A DNA stretch of 64,000 nt from Thalassotalea loyana (GCF_030161435.1 NZ_BSSV01000002.1:124001-188000); one strand, 5' to 3'. Positions 1-9,738 are shown, counted from the first letter of the stretch. Notes: generated by a model not told the origin, from the sequence alone. Program-made: numbers and translations.

Positions 1-189
1 TGTCACCGTAAAGCTAAAGGTTTTATGGTCACGCTCAAGTAATTGACAATTTAGCTGCTCTTCCAACTTTAAGATGGCACTACTGAGCGTCGATTGACTG
101 ATAAAGCAGGCTTTAGCCGCACGATGGAAATGCTGGTGTTGATGCAATGCAACCAAATAAGATAAATGTTTTAAGCTAGGTAATTCCAT
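1..189 (-). CDS. OxyR-like LysR-family regulator, N-terminal part (cut by window edge)
   Basis: The 63 residues visible form a LysR-type winged helix-turn-helix. They begin ELPSLKHLSYLVALHQHQHF, followed by RAAKACFISQSTLSSAI, which closely resembles the start of OxyR-type peroxide regulators. The reading frame starts with ATG at 189 and runs off the left edge, so the regulatory domain with the redox cysteines cannot be checked. It is divergent from ppiC with about 190 bases between. If it is OxyR, ahpCF about 13 kb away would be a natural target; that link is inference. Confidence 0.75.
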   Translation of the reverse strand, partial: MELPSLKHLSYLVALHQHQHFHRAAKACFISQSTLSSAILKLEEQLNCQLLERDHKTFSFTVT

Positions 190-378
190 AATCTAATAAA
201 CCAATCAAAAACGAAGAATAAATCAATTATAGATTAATACTATAAATAACAATAGATTAGAAAGTGAATAAACTAGATAAGAATAATTATAATTATTGAT
301 AAATTTAGGTTGAAAACAGGTAAAAACCTTTTGTATATTCTACTATTGGCTATACCAATTAAGTAGTAGGTAGAGAAG

Positions 379-660
379 ATGATCAGAGCATCAGCAAGAC
401 ACATATTAGTAGACACAGAAGCGCTGTGTCATGAATTAAAAACCAGTATCGAGAACGGCAAAGATTTCGCAGAAGTGGCAAAAGAGCACTCGCTTTGCCC
501 GTCAAAAATGCAAGGTGGCGCGTTGGGTTCGTTCGGCAAAGGTCAAATGGTTAAAGAGTTTGAGGATGTCGTGTTTAGTAGCCCGCTAAACCAGGTTCAA
601 GGTCCTGTTAAAACGCAATTTGGTTATCACCTAATTGAAGTGACAGCACGCAGCGAATAA
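379..660 (+). CDS. ppiC: Parvulin-type peptidyl-prolyl isomerase PpiC
   Basis: This 93-residue protein consists of a single rotamase (parvulin) domain. It has the opening ASARHILV, the central GGALGSFGKGQMVKEFEDVVF and the closing TQFGYHLIEV that mark PpiC, and it is the same length as the small cytoplasmic PpiC of enterobacteria. No signal peptide or extra domain is present. Members catalyse cis-trans isomerisation of prolyl peptide bonds and act as folding helpers. The gene stands alone and ends in a strong hairpin shared with the convergent pit gene. Confidence 0.93.
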   Translation: MIRASARHILVDTEALCHELKTSIENGKDFAEVAKEHSLCPSKMQGGALGSFGKGQMVKEFEDVVFSSPLNQVQGPVKTQFGYHLIEVTARSE

Positions 661-676
661 CTTATCTCGCAGATAT

Positions 677-708
677 AAAAAAGCCAATCATTTGATTGGC
701 TTTTTTGT
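677..708. terminator. Bidirectional terminator between ppiC and pit
   Basis: A 10-bp perfect stem (AAGCCAATCA/TGATTGGCTT, 2-base loop at 691-692) is flanked by A and T tracts on both sides. It can therefore terminate ppiC on the + strand and pit on the - strand. Confidence 0.9.
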
Positions 709-728
709 TGTCTACAATTTTCTAGATT

Positions 729-1994
729 TTACGCAAAGTAAGCGTTAAGCATCCAGAAGAAGATAATCGACATACCTGCACCGGCTGGTAATGTAATTAC
801 CCACGACACAACAATGTTACGTACCACACCGATATTGATTGCAGCAATACCGCGTGCCATACCAACACCTAATACCGCACCAACTAACGTTTGAGTTGTC
901 GAAATAGGTAAACCAGTACCTGATGCAATAACAACTGTACATGCTGCAGCTAACTCAGCAGCGAAACCACGGCTTGGTGTTAAGTGCGTAATACCTTTAC
1001 CAATAGTTTCCATTACACGATGGCCAAACAATGCTAGACCCGCAACAATACCTAAGCCACCTAATGGTAGAATCCACCATGCTAACGCTGTTTTCTTAGC
1101 AATTTCACCGTTGTTAGATACAATGCCTTCTACCGCAGCTAATGGACCAATTGCGTTAGCCACGTCATTTGAACCGTGAGCAAATGCCATACAACATGCC
1201 GTCACAACCATTAATACAGCAAATACTTTTTCAACGTTTGCGTAGTGGTGTTTCTTTTCAGCTGATTCATCAAATTTGATACGAGCGATGAACAATTTAC
1301 CAATGAATGCTACAAGCAATGCAACAGCAACAGCCCAGATGTAACCTTCCATTGTGCCCATCTCTAAACCGATGTGCTTTAAACCTTTTTTGATCGTAAC
1401 AAGTGATAAAACAAAACCCGCCATAAACATGTAAATAGGAACATAACGACGCGCTTGTTTATAAGGATTCTCAGTATCAAAAATTAACTTTTGAGCACTG
1501 TTGAAAATAAGAAATGCGATAATACCCGAGATTAACGGCGTAACAACCCAGCTACCTACGATGCCACCAACTTTACCCCATGCAACGGTATCAGTGCTTA
1601 CACCGATTGCTGCGAAGCCAATAATAGCACCAACGATAGAGTGAGTAGTAGATACTGGCCAACCCAATGCAGAAGCGATTAATAACCATGTCGCAGCGGC
1701 AAATAGTGCCGAAATCATACCAAACACTAACTGCTCAGGAATGTCTGCAAAATAGCTTGCGTCGATAATACCTTTACGAATGGTAGACGTTACCTCACCG
1801 CCCGCTAAGTATGCACCAGCAAACTCAAAGATCATTGCAATAATAATTGCTTGTTTAATTGTTAAGGCTTTAGAGCCCACTGAAGTACCCATAGCGTTTG
1901 CTACGTCGTTGGCACCAATACCCCATGCCATAAAAAAGCCGACGAGGGCAGCAAGGATGACAAGCGTGTCACCGTAATTTACTAAAATTTCCAT
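729..1994 (-). CDS. pit: Low-affinity inorganic phosphate transporter, Pit family
   Basis: This 421-residue integral membrane protein carries the two inverted PHO-4 repeats of the Pit family. GANDVANAMGTSVGSKA lies near residue 28 and HGSNDVANAIGPLAA near residue 275. Each is followed by a second conserved patch (GWPVSTTHSIVGA and GLPISTTQTLVGA). Pit proteins carry phosphate or metal-phosphate into the cytoplasm using the proton or sodium gradient. It lies 8 bases downstream of a DUF47 gene, the usual two-gene arrangement. The start ATG is preceded by AGGTT. It gives a constitutive phosphate route beside the high-affinity Pst system encoded upstream. Confidence 0.93.
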   Translation of the reverse strand: MEILVNYGDTLVILAALVGFFMAWGIGANDVANAMGTSVGSKALTIKQAIIIAMIFEFAGAYLAGGEVTSTIRKGIIDASYFADIPEQLVFGMISALFAAATWLLIASALGWPVSTTHSIVGAIIGFAAIGVSTDTVAWGKVGGIVGSWVVTPLISGIIAFLIFNSAQKLIFDTENPYKQARRYVPIYMFMAGFVLSLVTIKKGLKHIGLEMGTMEGYIWAVAVALLVAFIGKLFIARIKFDESAEKKHHYANVEKVFAVLMVVTACCMAFAHGSNDVANAIGPLAAVEGIVSNNGEIAKKTALAWWILPLGGLGIVAGLALFGHRVMETIGKGITHLTPSRGFAAELAAACTVVIASGTGLPISTTQTLVGAVLGVGMARGIAAINIGVVRNIVVSWVITLPAGAGMSIIFFWMLNAYFA

Positions 1995-2002
1995 TGATTA
2001 AC

Positions 2003-2683
2003 CTATTTTCTAGCTAGCATGATTTCTAGTCGAGCACCTACACGCTCAGCTAGATCTGCAAGATCACCTACCCACTCGATGATTTGATAAATGAACATCA
2101 CATCAACCGGGTTTAAATCTTTTTCAATTGCTAATAAATCAGCACGTAACTCAATTTGCATTGTATCTGTATCATCTTCAATTAAGTCAAGTTGCTGAAT
2201 CATGTTGTTAACGATTTCAACTTCACGGCCTTTGAAGCCCGTTTCAAGTAAGTCGTCTAACTCATTGATTGCATCAGCTGCTTTCTCAGTTGCGTCTAAG
2301 CAACGACCTAAGTAAGCATTGAATTTTACTTTTAATCCTTCTGGAACGTCTAACTTACGACCTACAACACGACCAGCGATATCTTTTGCTCGGTTAGCAA
2401 TTTTATCTTGTTGTGTTAATAGCTCTAATAAGTCAGCACGATCTACCGGCATGAATAAACCACCAGGTAAATCTAATCGAATTTGGCGCTTAATAGCGTC
2501 TGCTTCTTTTTCTAATTTAGAAATTTCCGCTCTTTCCTTTTCTGCTAGGTCCCAATCTTGCGCTGAAGCAGCGGCAAAAAATGGCACTAATCGACGACCA
2601 CACTTTGTAGCCACACGAATGTGCTTCTCTAACGGTTTTATTGGTGATTTTGCAAATACACCAAGGATTGAATTTCCAGACAT
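2003..2683 (-). CDS. Pit accessory protein, DUF47 / PhoU-like (TIGR00153)
   Basis: The product is a 226-residue all-helical PhoU-like protein of the DUF47 family, which commonly precedes pit genes and is thought to regulate the transporter. A longer frame opens at 2746, but the ATG at 2683 has an AGGAAA ribosome site just upstream and gives the normal family start (SGNSILGVFAKSP). Recognisable features are the charged helices with LPGGLFMPVDRADLLELL near the middle and an acidic segment near residue 170. It is predicted cytoplasmic and probably co-transcribed with pit. Confidence 0.88.
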   Translation of the reverse strand: MSGNSILGVFAKSPIKPLEKHIRVATKCGRRLVPFFAAASAQDWDLAEKERAEISKLEKEADAIKRQIRLDLPGGLFMPVDRADLLELLTQQDKIANRAKDIAGRVVGRKLDVPEGLKVKFNAYLGRCLDATEKAADAINELDDLLETGFKGREVEIVNNMIQQLDLIEDDTDTMQIELRADLLAIEKDLNPVDVMFIYQIIEWVGDLADLAERVGARLEIMLARK

Positions 2684-2820
2684 AGAGTTTCCTATAGACA
2701 AATGTCTTCGTTTTTCTTCGGCGCGGATATTACCTGATCTGAGCACTGTTGCAAGCTAAAATCACGTTAAACCACATTAAGATCACATTTTGTTGATTAC
2801 TTTTTCAACTAACAAATAAA

Positions 2821-2867
2821 ACACCATAGTCGTAAAAATGCAACAGCATATTTACATACTATGGTGT
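2821..2867 (-). terminator. Terminator downstream of phoU
   Basis: On the - strand this is a two-part hairpin: an outer 9-bp stem ACACCATAG/CTATGGTGT and an inner stem closing on a TGTT loop. TTTTATTTG follows. It separates the pst-phoU operon from the DUF47-pit pair. Confidence 0.75.
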
Positions 2868-2895
2868 CTAAAAATATATCAACTAAATTATCGGA

Positions 2896-3606
2896 TTAAA
2901 TTTTTGACATATCGTCGGCATTTGTGTGACGAACAACTTTACCTTTTACAAAATAAATGATGTATTCACAGATGTTTTGGCATCGGTCACCGATACGTTC
3001 GATTGAACGTGCTGCCCACATCGCTGTCATTACCGATGGAATTGAACGCGGGTCTTCCATCATGTATGTCATTAATTGGCGCATTAATGCATCATAGTTA
3101 CGGTCAATATTTTTGTCCGCTTTATGGACTTGAACTGCTGCATCAACGTCCATACGAGTAAACGCATCAAGTGTATCTTGTAACAATGACAATACTGAAC
3201 GACCTAGGTTGTCCAAGTTCATTAATAAATCTTGCTGTTTACTATCAAAGCTTTCAAGCGCTACTTGAGCTATCTTTTCCGCTTCATCACCAATACGCTC
3301 TAAGTCAGCAATCGTTTTGATAATTGCCATAATCAAGCGTAAGTCACCCGCTGCTGGCTGACGTTTAGCAATAATACGCGTGCACTCATCATCAATACTT
3401 ACTTCTAAATTATTGATTTTGTAATCACTTGAAAGCACTTTTTGCGCTAGCTCACGATCATTCTCATACACAGCTTTTAACGAGTCGCCTAGTTGTTTTT
3501 CAACTAAACCACCCATGTGCATTACGTGGTTAATAACGTTTTCTAAATCTTCGTTAAATTGACCTGAAATATGGCGGCCAATATTCAAATTATCCATAGG
3601 TACCAT
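2896..3606 (-). CDS. phoU: Phosphate signalling protein PhoU
   Basis: This 236-residue protein has two three-helix PhoU repeats. Each carries the metal-binding type signature: DLERIGDEAEKIA near residue 100 and SIERIGDRCQNICEYIIYFVKG near residue 205. PhoU links the PstSCAB transporter to the PhoR/PhoB two-component system and represses the Pho response when phosphate is plentiful. The ATG at 3606 has AGGAG eight bases upstream, so it is preferred over the ATG nine bases later. It is the last gene of pstC-pstA-pstB-phoU, 14 bases after pstB. No phoB or phoR is seen here. Confidence 0.95.
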   Translation of the reverse strand: MVPMDNLNIGRHISGQFNEDLENVINHVMHMGGLVEKQLGDSLKAVYENDRELAQKVLSSDYKINNLEVSIDDECTRIIAKRQPAAGDLRLIMAIIKTIADLERIGDEAEKIAQVALESFDSKQQDLLMNLDNLGRSVLSLLQDTLDAFTRMDVDAAVQVHKADKNIDRNYDALMRQLMTYMMEDPRSIPSVMTAMWAARSIERIGDRCQNICEYIIYFVKGKVVRHTNADDMSKI

Positions 3607-3620
3607 CTTGTTAACTCCTA

Positions 3621-4445
3621 TTAACCGTAACGACCAGTGATGTAGTCTTCTGTTTTCTTCTTAGAAGGCGTGGTAAATAGCGTATTCGTGTCGCTATACT
3701 CAATTAAGTCACCCATGTACATGAAAGCTGTTTGGTCCGATACACGAGCCGCCTGTTGCATGTTATGAGTAACGATAACTACCGTAAATTCTTTCTTAAG
3801 GTCGTTAATCAATTCTTCAATCGTTAAAGTCGAGATTGGGTCAAGTGCTGATGTTGGTTCATCAAGAAGTAATACTTCAGGCTGAATCGCAATTGCACGA
3901 GCGATAACGAGACGTTGCTGCTGACCACCAGACAAACCTAATGCGCTATCATGTAAACGGTCTTTAACTTCATTCCATAACGCAGCGCTTCGCAATGAGC
4001 GCTCACACGCCTCGTCCAATACGCGACGGTTGTTTTCACCCATGATACGAAGGCCGTATACCACATTCTCATAAATACTCTTAGGGAATGGGTTAGGACG
4101 TTGGAATACCATACCTACTTTACGGCGCAACATTGCAACATCTACATGTTTATTATAGATGTTTTCACCGTGTAAGTTAATTTCACCTTCGATACGACAA
4201 GTATCAACTAAATCGTTCATTCGGTTAATACAACGTAGTAATGTTGACTTACCACAACCACTTGGGCCGATAAACGCCGTTACTTGGCCCTTTGGAATCG
4301 CCATAGAGATGTTATTAAGTGCTTGCTTCTCACCGTAGTAAAGGTTCAAGTTCTTAATGTCTAAGGCCTTTTGCTCATCTGATAGGTTATTTAAATCTAA
4401 CTTATCTTGTTCGTTTGCAATTAAATCTGGATTTACTGAAATCAT
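3621..4445 (-). CDS. pstB: Phosphate ABC transporter ATP-binding protein PstB
   Basis: The product is a 274-residue ABC ATPase with Walker [10 protein letters not shown] (60-68), signature LSGGQQQR (171-178) and Walker B VLLLDEP (191-197). The family-specific [14 protein letters not shown] loop is present. Together with PstC and PstA it drives high-affinity phosphate import. The first 28 residues are a short extension ahead of the ABC domain. It follows pstA after a 68-base spacer that contains a perfect hairpin. The organisation matches other gammaproteobacterial pst operons except that pstS is absent. Confidence 0.96.
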   Translation of the reverse strand: MISVNPDLIANEQDKLDLNNLSDEQKALDIKNLNLYYGEKQALNNISMAIPKGQVTAFIGPSGCGKSTLLRCINRMNDLVDTCRIEGEINLHGENIYNKHVDVAMLRRKVGMVFQRPNPFPKSIYENVVYGLRIMGENNRRVLDEACERSLRSAALWNEVKDRLHDSALGLSGGQQQRLVIARAIAIQPEVLLLDEPTSALDPISTLTIEELINDLKKEFTVVIVTHNMQQAARVSDQTAFMYMGDLIEYSDTNTLFTTPSKKKTEDYITGRYG

Positions 4446-4464
4446 AATAACTCTTTCTTTTTGC

Positions 4465-4483
4465 GCTCACGCTAGGCGTGAGC
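4465..4483. other. Intercistronic hairpin between pstA and pstB
   Basis: A perfect 8-bp inverted repeat GCTCACGC/GCGTGAGC closes on a 3-base loop in the pstA-pstB spacer. No T tract follows on the transcribed strand, so it is more likely an RNA processing or stability element than a full terminator. Confidence 0.6.
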
Positions 4484-4513
4484 TTTGCAATTTAAACTGT
4501 TGTCACTAGCGCC

Positions 4514-6151
4514 TTAGTGCTCTAGTGCGCGGTATTTTTCTCTTAAACGGTTACGAATTGAAACCGCTGTCATATTTAAGGCAACAATGATTGTCACAAG
4601 TAGTAACGCCGTTGCGTAAACTAATGGACGAGCTGCTTCAACGTTCGGGCTTTGGAAGCCAACATCGTAGATGTGGAAACCTAAATGCATGAACTTTCTA
4701 TCTAAGTGTAAGAACGGGAAGTTTCCATCTAATGGTAATGTTGGAGCCATCTTTACTACACCAACTAGCATTAATGGGGCTACTTCACCCGCCGCACGAG
4801 CAATCGCTAAGATAATACCTGTCATAATAGCAGGACTTGCGATTGGTAAAATTATACGCCATAACGTTTCAGCTTTAGTTGCCCCCAAAGCAAGTGAACC
4901 GTGGCGCATCGACGCTGGAATACGCGCTAAACCTTCTTCTGTTGATACGATAACAACTGGTAGTGTCAAGATTGCTAATGTAATCGCTGACCATAAAACG
5001 CCAGGAGTACCAAATGTCGGGCTTGGCAATGTTTCAGGATAGAACAATTGATCAAGGCTACCACCAACCATGTAAACGAAGAAACCTAAACCAAATACAC
5101 CATATACAATTGAAGGTACACCCGCTAAGTTAATAACCGCGATACGTAACAATTTAGTTAAGGCATTTTTTCCTGCATACTCATGTAAATAGATTGCTGC
5201 AATAACACCAAATGGTGAGACGATAACCGTCATCAACAATACCATTAACACAGTACCGAATATCGCAGGGAATACACCACCTTCAGTGTTTGCTTCACGT
5301 GGTTCATCACCGATAAAGCCAGCAATATTACCTAAGAAGGTTGCTACCTTACTGCCAAAGCCTAATTTATTGTTGTATGTAACGTTTAAAATGTTCTCAA
5401 AACTAATCTCATCAAGTTCACCACCCATTGAGCGAACCATAAGCTTGTCACGAGACACTTTGTCACGTAATGCCATTAAGTTTGCTTCTAGGCCAACATA
5501 TTCATCTTTTAACGCTTTTTCTTGCGCAGCGATATCAGCTTTAACTTCTTCAGTTAACGTCTCTTCTAGCTCATGTTTACGCGTTTTAAGGCGTAAGCGT
5601 TCAAGTTGGTAGTTGATCGCACCGATGTCAGTTTTCTGCAAGTCACTGATCTCGTCTTGGAAATCATTTACTCGCTCGAGTAACTCATCAAGTTTTGAGA
5701 TATCTACAGGCTTACCATCTAAGACAACTTGTTCAATATAGCCGTAGAAGTTGCCGTTTGAACGACGTTCAATAACCACTAATTCTTCAGGCTGAGATTG
5801 CTTAGTTACATGTGGTACTAAAATCCAACGGAAATCTAAGCTCACTAACTCACGGTTACCCGTTTTAATTAACAAACGCTCTACCGTTTCTTGATTAGGG
5901 TCAATATCAAAATCGATATTGCTTAACTGCTTCACCGGAATACGTTCGCGATCGTAAATTTCACCGATTACACGGCTCTCTTTTCCGTAGGTATCAGCCA
6001 TATCGAACTGATGTAATTGCGATGGCCAAAAGTAAGATAAGCCATTTGATGCAATCAATAGTAGTAGACCAACCACAGAGATTAAACTAATCGTAACACC
6101 TGCAGCTGACATCCAAACCCATGGAGAGCCTGATCTAAACCAATTATTCAT
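4514..6151 (-). CDS. pstA: Phosphate ABC transporter permease PstA with large periplasmic insert
   Basis: At 545 residues this is almost twice the length of E. coli PstA. A first membrane helix (about 14-34) is followed by some 260 extra residues, including a predicted coiled coil at about 153-235 rich in Leu, Glu and Lys. The permease domain then runs from about 295 to the end, with the EAA-type loop GSLALGATKAETLWRIILP. Oversized PstA proteins of this layout are known in Vibrio and Shewanella-like bacteria. It forms the membrane channel with PstC. AAGGAAG precedes the ATG. The function of the insert is unknown. Confidence 0.93.
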   Translation of the reverse strand: MNNWFRSGSPWVWMSAAGVTISLISVVGLLLLIASNGLSYFWPSQLHQFDMADTYGKESRVIGEIYDRERIPVKQLSNIDFDIDPNQETVERLLIKTGNRELVSLDFRWILVPHVTKQSQPEELVVIERRSNGNFYGYIEQVVLDGKPVDISKLDELLERVNDFQDEISDLQKTDIGAINYQLERLRLKTRKHELEETLTEEVKADIAAQEKALKDEYVGLEANLMALRDKVSRDKLMVRSMGGELDEISFENILNVTYNNKLGFGSKVATFLGNIAGFIGDEPREANTEGGVFPAIFGTVLMVLLMTVIVSPFGVIAAIYLHEYAGKNALTKLLRIAVINLAGVPSIVYGVFGLGFFVYMVGGSLDQLFYPETLPSPTFGTPGVLWSAITLAILTLPVVIVSTEEGLARIPASMRHGSLALGATKAETLWRIILPIASPAIMTGIILAIARAAGEVAPLMLVGVVKMAPTLPLDGNFPFLHLDRKFMHLGFHIYDVGFQSPNVEAARPLVYATALLLVTIIVALNMTAVSIRNRLREKYRALEH

Positions 6152-6177
6152 GATAATAATACTTCCTTACCAACTCT

Positions 6178-8400
6178 CTATAACGAGCTATATTTTTCTC
6201 TGAGACGTTGACGAACAAACTCAGCTAAAGTGTTAAAGACAAAGGTGAATACGAATAAAACAAATGCCGCTAAGAATAAGATACGGTAATGTGAACTACC
6301 TACTTCTGATTCAGGCATCTCAACAGCGATATTCGCAGATAAAGTACGCATACCTTGGAAAATGCTCCAGTCAACAACCGGTGTATTACCCGTTGCCATT
6401 AATACAATCATGGTTTCACCTACCGCACGACCTAAGCCCATCATCACAGCAGAGAAAATACCTGGGCTTGCCGTTAACAACACAACCTTAACTAGCGTTT
6501 GCCATTGAGTTGCACCTAACGCTAAAGAACCACTAGTTAAATGTTTCGGTACAGAGAAGATTGCATCTTCAGCCATTGAGAAAATTGTAGGAATAACCGC
6601 GAAACCCATCGCGATACCAACAACTAATGCATTACGTTGGTCAAAATCAATACCTAAGTCATTAGTAATGAATTGACGCATATCGCCACCAAAATAAGCT
6701 TCTTCAACCGTTGGCGATAAACCAAATGCAGCCATACCCGCCAGGAGGATAATAGGGAGTAACATGACTGGCGCCCAAGCTTCTGGCAAGCGGCCTTTCC
6801 ATTCACGTGGCAATTTATGCCATGCAAATGCCGCAGCCATAGTACTTACTGGCAAGAAAATTAATAATAAAGCAACTGCAGGTAAATAGTCTTCAATAAT
6901 TGGAGCCAACCAAAGACCAGCTAAGAAGCCTAAGATTACCGTAGGTAATGCTTCCATCAATTCAATAGTAGGCTTAACTTTTTTACGCAACACAGGAGGC
7001 ATAAAGTAAGCGGTGTAAATAGCGGCGGCTAAAGCAATTGGTACCGCAAAGAGCATTGCGTATAACGCTGCCTTCATTGTGCCAAATGAAATTGGCACTA
7101 AAGAGAACTTAGCTTCAAAGTCGTCAGAACCTGACGTAGATTGCCAAATGTAGTCTGGCTCAGGGTAACCTTCGTACCAAACTTCCTGCCACAATGCTGA
7201 CCAAGTTACTTCAGGGTGTTCGTTTTGAACTGAGAATAGCTTCGCTTTACCTTCATCGACCATCATTAGGCCATCTGCACGTGGCGCAATAGCAAATACT
7301 TTAGGCAAACCAGCCAATGGCTGACCACGCCACAAATCGGCTTCAGATGTCGTGTAGAATGCGCCCATTTCACCACTAGGTGTAAACGTATAAAAGCTCT
7401 TACGGAATTGTTCAGTGTGAATACCAACAACTGCTTCAGTTTCGCTAACTTCAAACTGACGAATTTCTTGGAATTGTCGACCGTTGTCAGTCGCCACTTC
7501 AAACCACTGACCTACAAAACCGTTACTTGAACCAAATAGCACTGAACTGCCACCTGACAATAACGCCATTGACGTCAAATCCGCATTAGCAAATGGTTTA
7601 AACTTTGCTTTTTCTATAACTGAGTATTCATCATCTAATTCGTATACCGCAACTTCATTACCGCTGCGAACAAACGCCATCGCTAAATCAGGTGTAACGG
7701 CAACGTCATCGATTTGCGTAAAGCTTGTCTCAATCGTTTGGTATACAGCTTCAAACTCAGGGTCATAGCTGAAGTCGTCTTCAGCAACTAATGTTGTTTT
7801 AATAAGGCGACCATCTTCTGTGACAGCAACAAAAATCGCTTTTTCGTCATTCATCGCAAACGCTAACTTAGATAAAGTTTCTTCTTCTTCATCTACTATA
7901 ATGCTCGCTTCACCAAGAGGAAATTCTATACGAGGAGCGATATCACGTCCTTCAGGTAGATATTTCGAAGTGAATTTTGCTTGTACCACCTTCACTTGGT
8001 TTTCTGAGTCAACGATCACGACTTGTTCAGTGTTACCGTGAGCTACCAAAGAAACATTTGCACCGTCAACTAAACCTTGACGCGCAATAACATCCCCTTG
8101 ATTACGGAATGCACTTGGTGATAATTGATAGAAAACTACTTCGCCTTGCTCAGTAATTTCGTAAGTCACTTCTTTCAACTCATCAATGCCAACGACTACC
8201 GCTGGAGATTGATTCGATAAAGAGACCGAAGAAACAGACTCTATGTTAGCGGATTCAAAGATCGGCTTGATAACATAAAGCAAGTACATAAAGATTAAAA
8301 TCAAGGTAAACAGTACGCTGACACCACCTAACGTGATGAAGTACTGAGCTAACTTATTTTTCACCTGACGATAATCAGATGATTTCGACAATGTCGTCAC
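6178..8400 (-). CDS. pstC: Phosphate ABC transporter permease PstC, long form
   Basis: This 740-residue protein starts at a GTG (8398-8400) preceded by AGGTTGTTTGA. A membrane helix lies at about 30-48. About 390 periplasmic residues rich in beta-strand patterns follow. The permease domain begins near residue 430 and contains LALGATQWQTLVKVVLLTASPGI, the EAA loop that contacts PstB. The family in E. coli is about 320 residues, so the periplasmic region is a large insert, as in other Alteromonadales and Vibrio. It is the first gene of the pst operon and lies directly behind a triple Pho box. Confidence 0.93.
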   Translation of the reverse strand: MTTLSKSSDYRQVKNKLAQYFITLGGVSVLFTLILIFMYLLYVIKPIFESANIESVSSVSLSNQSPAVVVGIDELKEVTYEITEQGEVVFYQLSPSAFRNQGDVIARQGLVDGANVSLVAHGNTEQVVIVDSENQVKVVQAKFTSKYLPEGRDIAPRIEFPLGEASIIVDEEEETLSKLAFAMNDEKAIFVAVTEDGRLIKTTLVAEDDFSYDPEFEAVYQTIETSFTQIDDVAVTPDLAMAFVRSGNEVAVYELDDEYSVIEKAKFKPFANADLTSMALLSGGSSVLFGSSNGFVGQWFEVATDNGRQFQEIRQFEVSETEAVVGIHTEQFRKSFYTFTPSGEMGAFYTTSEADLWRGQPLAGLPKVFAIAPRADGLMMVDEGKAKLFSVQNEHPEVTWSALWQEVWYEGYPEPDYIWQSTSGSDDFEAKFSLVPISFGTMKAALYAMLFAVPIALAAAIYTAYFMPPVLRKKVKPTIELMEALPTVILGFLAGLWLAPIIEDYLPAVALLLIFLPVSTMAAAFAWHKLPREWKGRLPEAWAPVMLLPIILLAGMAAFGLSPTVEEAYFGGDMRQFITNDLGIDFDQRNALVVGIAMGFAVIPTIFSMAEDAIFSVPKHLTSGSLALGATQWQTLVKVVLLTASPGIFSAVMMGLGRAVGETMIVLMATGNTPVVDWSIFQGMRTLSANIAVEMPESEVGSSHYRILFLAAFVLFVFTFVFNTLAEFVRQRLREKYSSL

Positions 8401-8441
8401 TCAAACAACCTATAAAATTGGGCTAATTTAACTTGGCGCGC

Positions 8442-8477
8442 AGTATAAGACAGAAATATGACAGTTTTGTGACAGAA
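8442..8477 (-). promoter_or_regulatory. Pho box (PhoB binding site) and -10 for pstCAB-phoU
   Basis: On the - strand the units CTGTCAC, CTGTCAT and CTGTCTT start exactly 11 bases apart, separated by the AT-rich spacers AAAA and ATTT. This matches the PhoB consensus of 7-bp repeats with 4-bp AT spacers. A TATACT -10-like hexamer (8442-8447) follows at the spacing expected when PhoB replaces the -35 element. It predicts induction under phosphate starvation. Confidence 0.88.
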
Positions 8478-8645
8478 TGAAACATTTTGACGTACAAAAA
8501 ACAAACAAATCACTTTTTAGAAGTTACAAATCAACAACTTACAACTGTAAAAATAAAGTAATACTATTGTCACAATTAAATTTTACGCCATAATTGCTTG
8601 ATATCAGGCACTTTTTAGCAAGGCTTATTAAATAATCAACATTTT

Positions 8646-9593
8646 TTATTCTGGTCGGTAAAATATCGAAAAGCGAACAAAGGGTGCACCATCTACTTCA
8701 GCATCTATCGATAGGCTATTATCGCTAAACTTTGCCGCTCCAAACCCACTATGCCCTATCATGAACTCCCCCCAGAAATTATTATGGAGACGACGTTCAT
8801 AAGCAGCACCAAGGTTAACTTGACCAAAATCTACATCTAACGCATTGGAAGAGATATTATTTTCGTTTGGAATTTGCCACTGAGCACCATTAACAAAACC
8901 GCCCAATTTAAATAAATTATTTTTATTTGGCGCATATGAAACTACTGGCCATGGAAGAATGCCGCTAATGCTCCACTCTTTATCTATTAGCCAATCGAAG
9001 CCAATGTATGGCATAACAACACGAGTTTCGGTTGTGTCATACGTTACAGCCCCCCAGTAGCTATGAAAGTGTGGTGAGTGACGATAGCGCCCCACGGCAC
9101 CCGCAATACTCTCTTCCGGCTGATTAAAATCATGATTTCCACCAATCCCCTTGTATCCATAATAAAATGCGCCCACTTGCCATTCGATCGTTGGTTGAGC
9201 GATAAAGGCTGCCAATACACCAACCGTATCAATGCGATAATCGCCAAAGGCAGAGTCAATGTGATTTGATTCAAGTGTTTCACCCAAAATAATCATGTAC
9301 TTTTTGTCAATATATACAGGTAAGCCAAAGCCTTGCTGAACCGACTGGTAATTAAATTGACAGTTGGTTTCCACGACACACTGCTCTGAAAATTTAATAT
9401 CTTGCTGGTCTGTGAACTGTAAGTACCCAATCGGTAAAAACGGTACGTTAGAAATACCACGGTCAAAGATAAAGTCACTTTGCATGACTTTGTTGATCAG
9501 CATCTCTCCGACAGCTTCACTTCGCCAGCTAATCATTGACATAACAAACGCAAGAGAAAAGTTTACCCAATGGAGCTTTTTCATATTGGCCAT
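8646..9593 (-). CDS. Predicted outer-membrane beta-barrel protein (DUF6268-like)
   Basis: This 315-residue protein has an N-terminal signal-like segment (KLHWVNFSLAFVMSMISWRSEAV). The rest shows alternating aromatic and hydrophobic strands and ends in SIFYRPE. The pattern resembles the uncharacterised barrel families that include DUF6268; that assignment is from memory of sequence style and is tentative. Repeated Gly/Tyr/Trp-rich strands such as WQVGAFYYGYKGIGG and a conserved-looking GFDWLIDKEWSISGILPWP support an outer-membrane porin-like fold. The start is uncertain between 9593 and 9584 because no good ribosome site is visible. Function is unknown. Confidence 0.6.
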   Translation of the reverse strand: MANMKKLHWVNFSLAFVMSMISWRSEAVGEMLINKVMQSDFIFDRGISNVPFLPIGYLQFTDQQDIKFSEQCVVETNCQFNYQSVQQGFGLPVYIDKKYMIILGETLESNHIDSAFGDYRIDTVGVLAAFIAQPTIEWQVGAFYYGYKGIGGNHDFNQPEESIAGAVGRYRHSPHFHSYWGAVTYDTTETRVVMPYIGFDWLIDKEWSISGILPWPVVSYAPNKNNLFKLGGFVNGAQWQIPNENNISSNALDVDFGQVNLGAAYERRLHNNFWGEFMIGHSGFGAAKFSDNSLSIDAEVDGAPFVRFSIFYRPE

Positions 9594-9738
9594 TCATGAG
9601 ACTTAATCAGAAGTTGTTAGCTATGATAACAATTCATCACATTTAAATCGTAACAATTATAGTTAAGCTGTTATAAATTAGTGAATGGTATTTGCAAATA
9701 AATAACATGATTCCGAGCAACATCGATAAGGACGAGCT

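Noticed and set aside
7266-7502. Leftward 78-residue frame within pstC
   Set aside because: It lies fully inside the pstC coding frame on the same strand and shows no family features or ribosome site.
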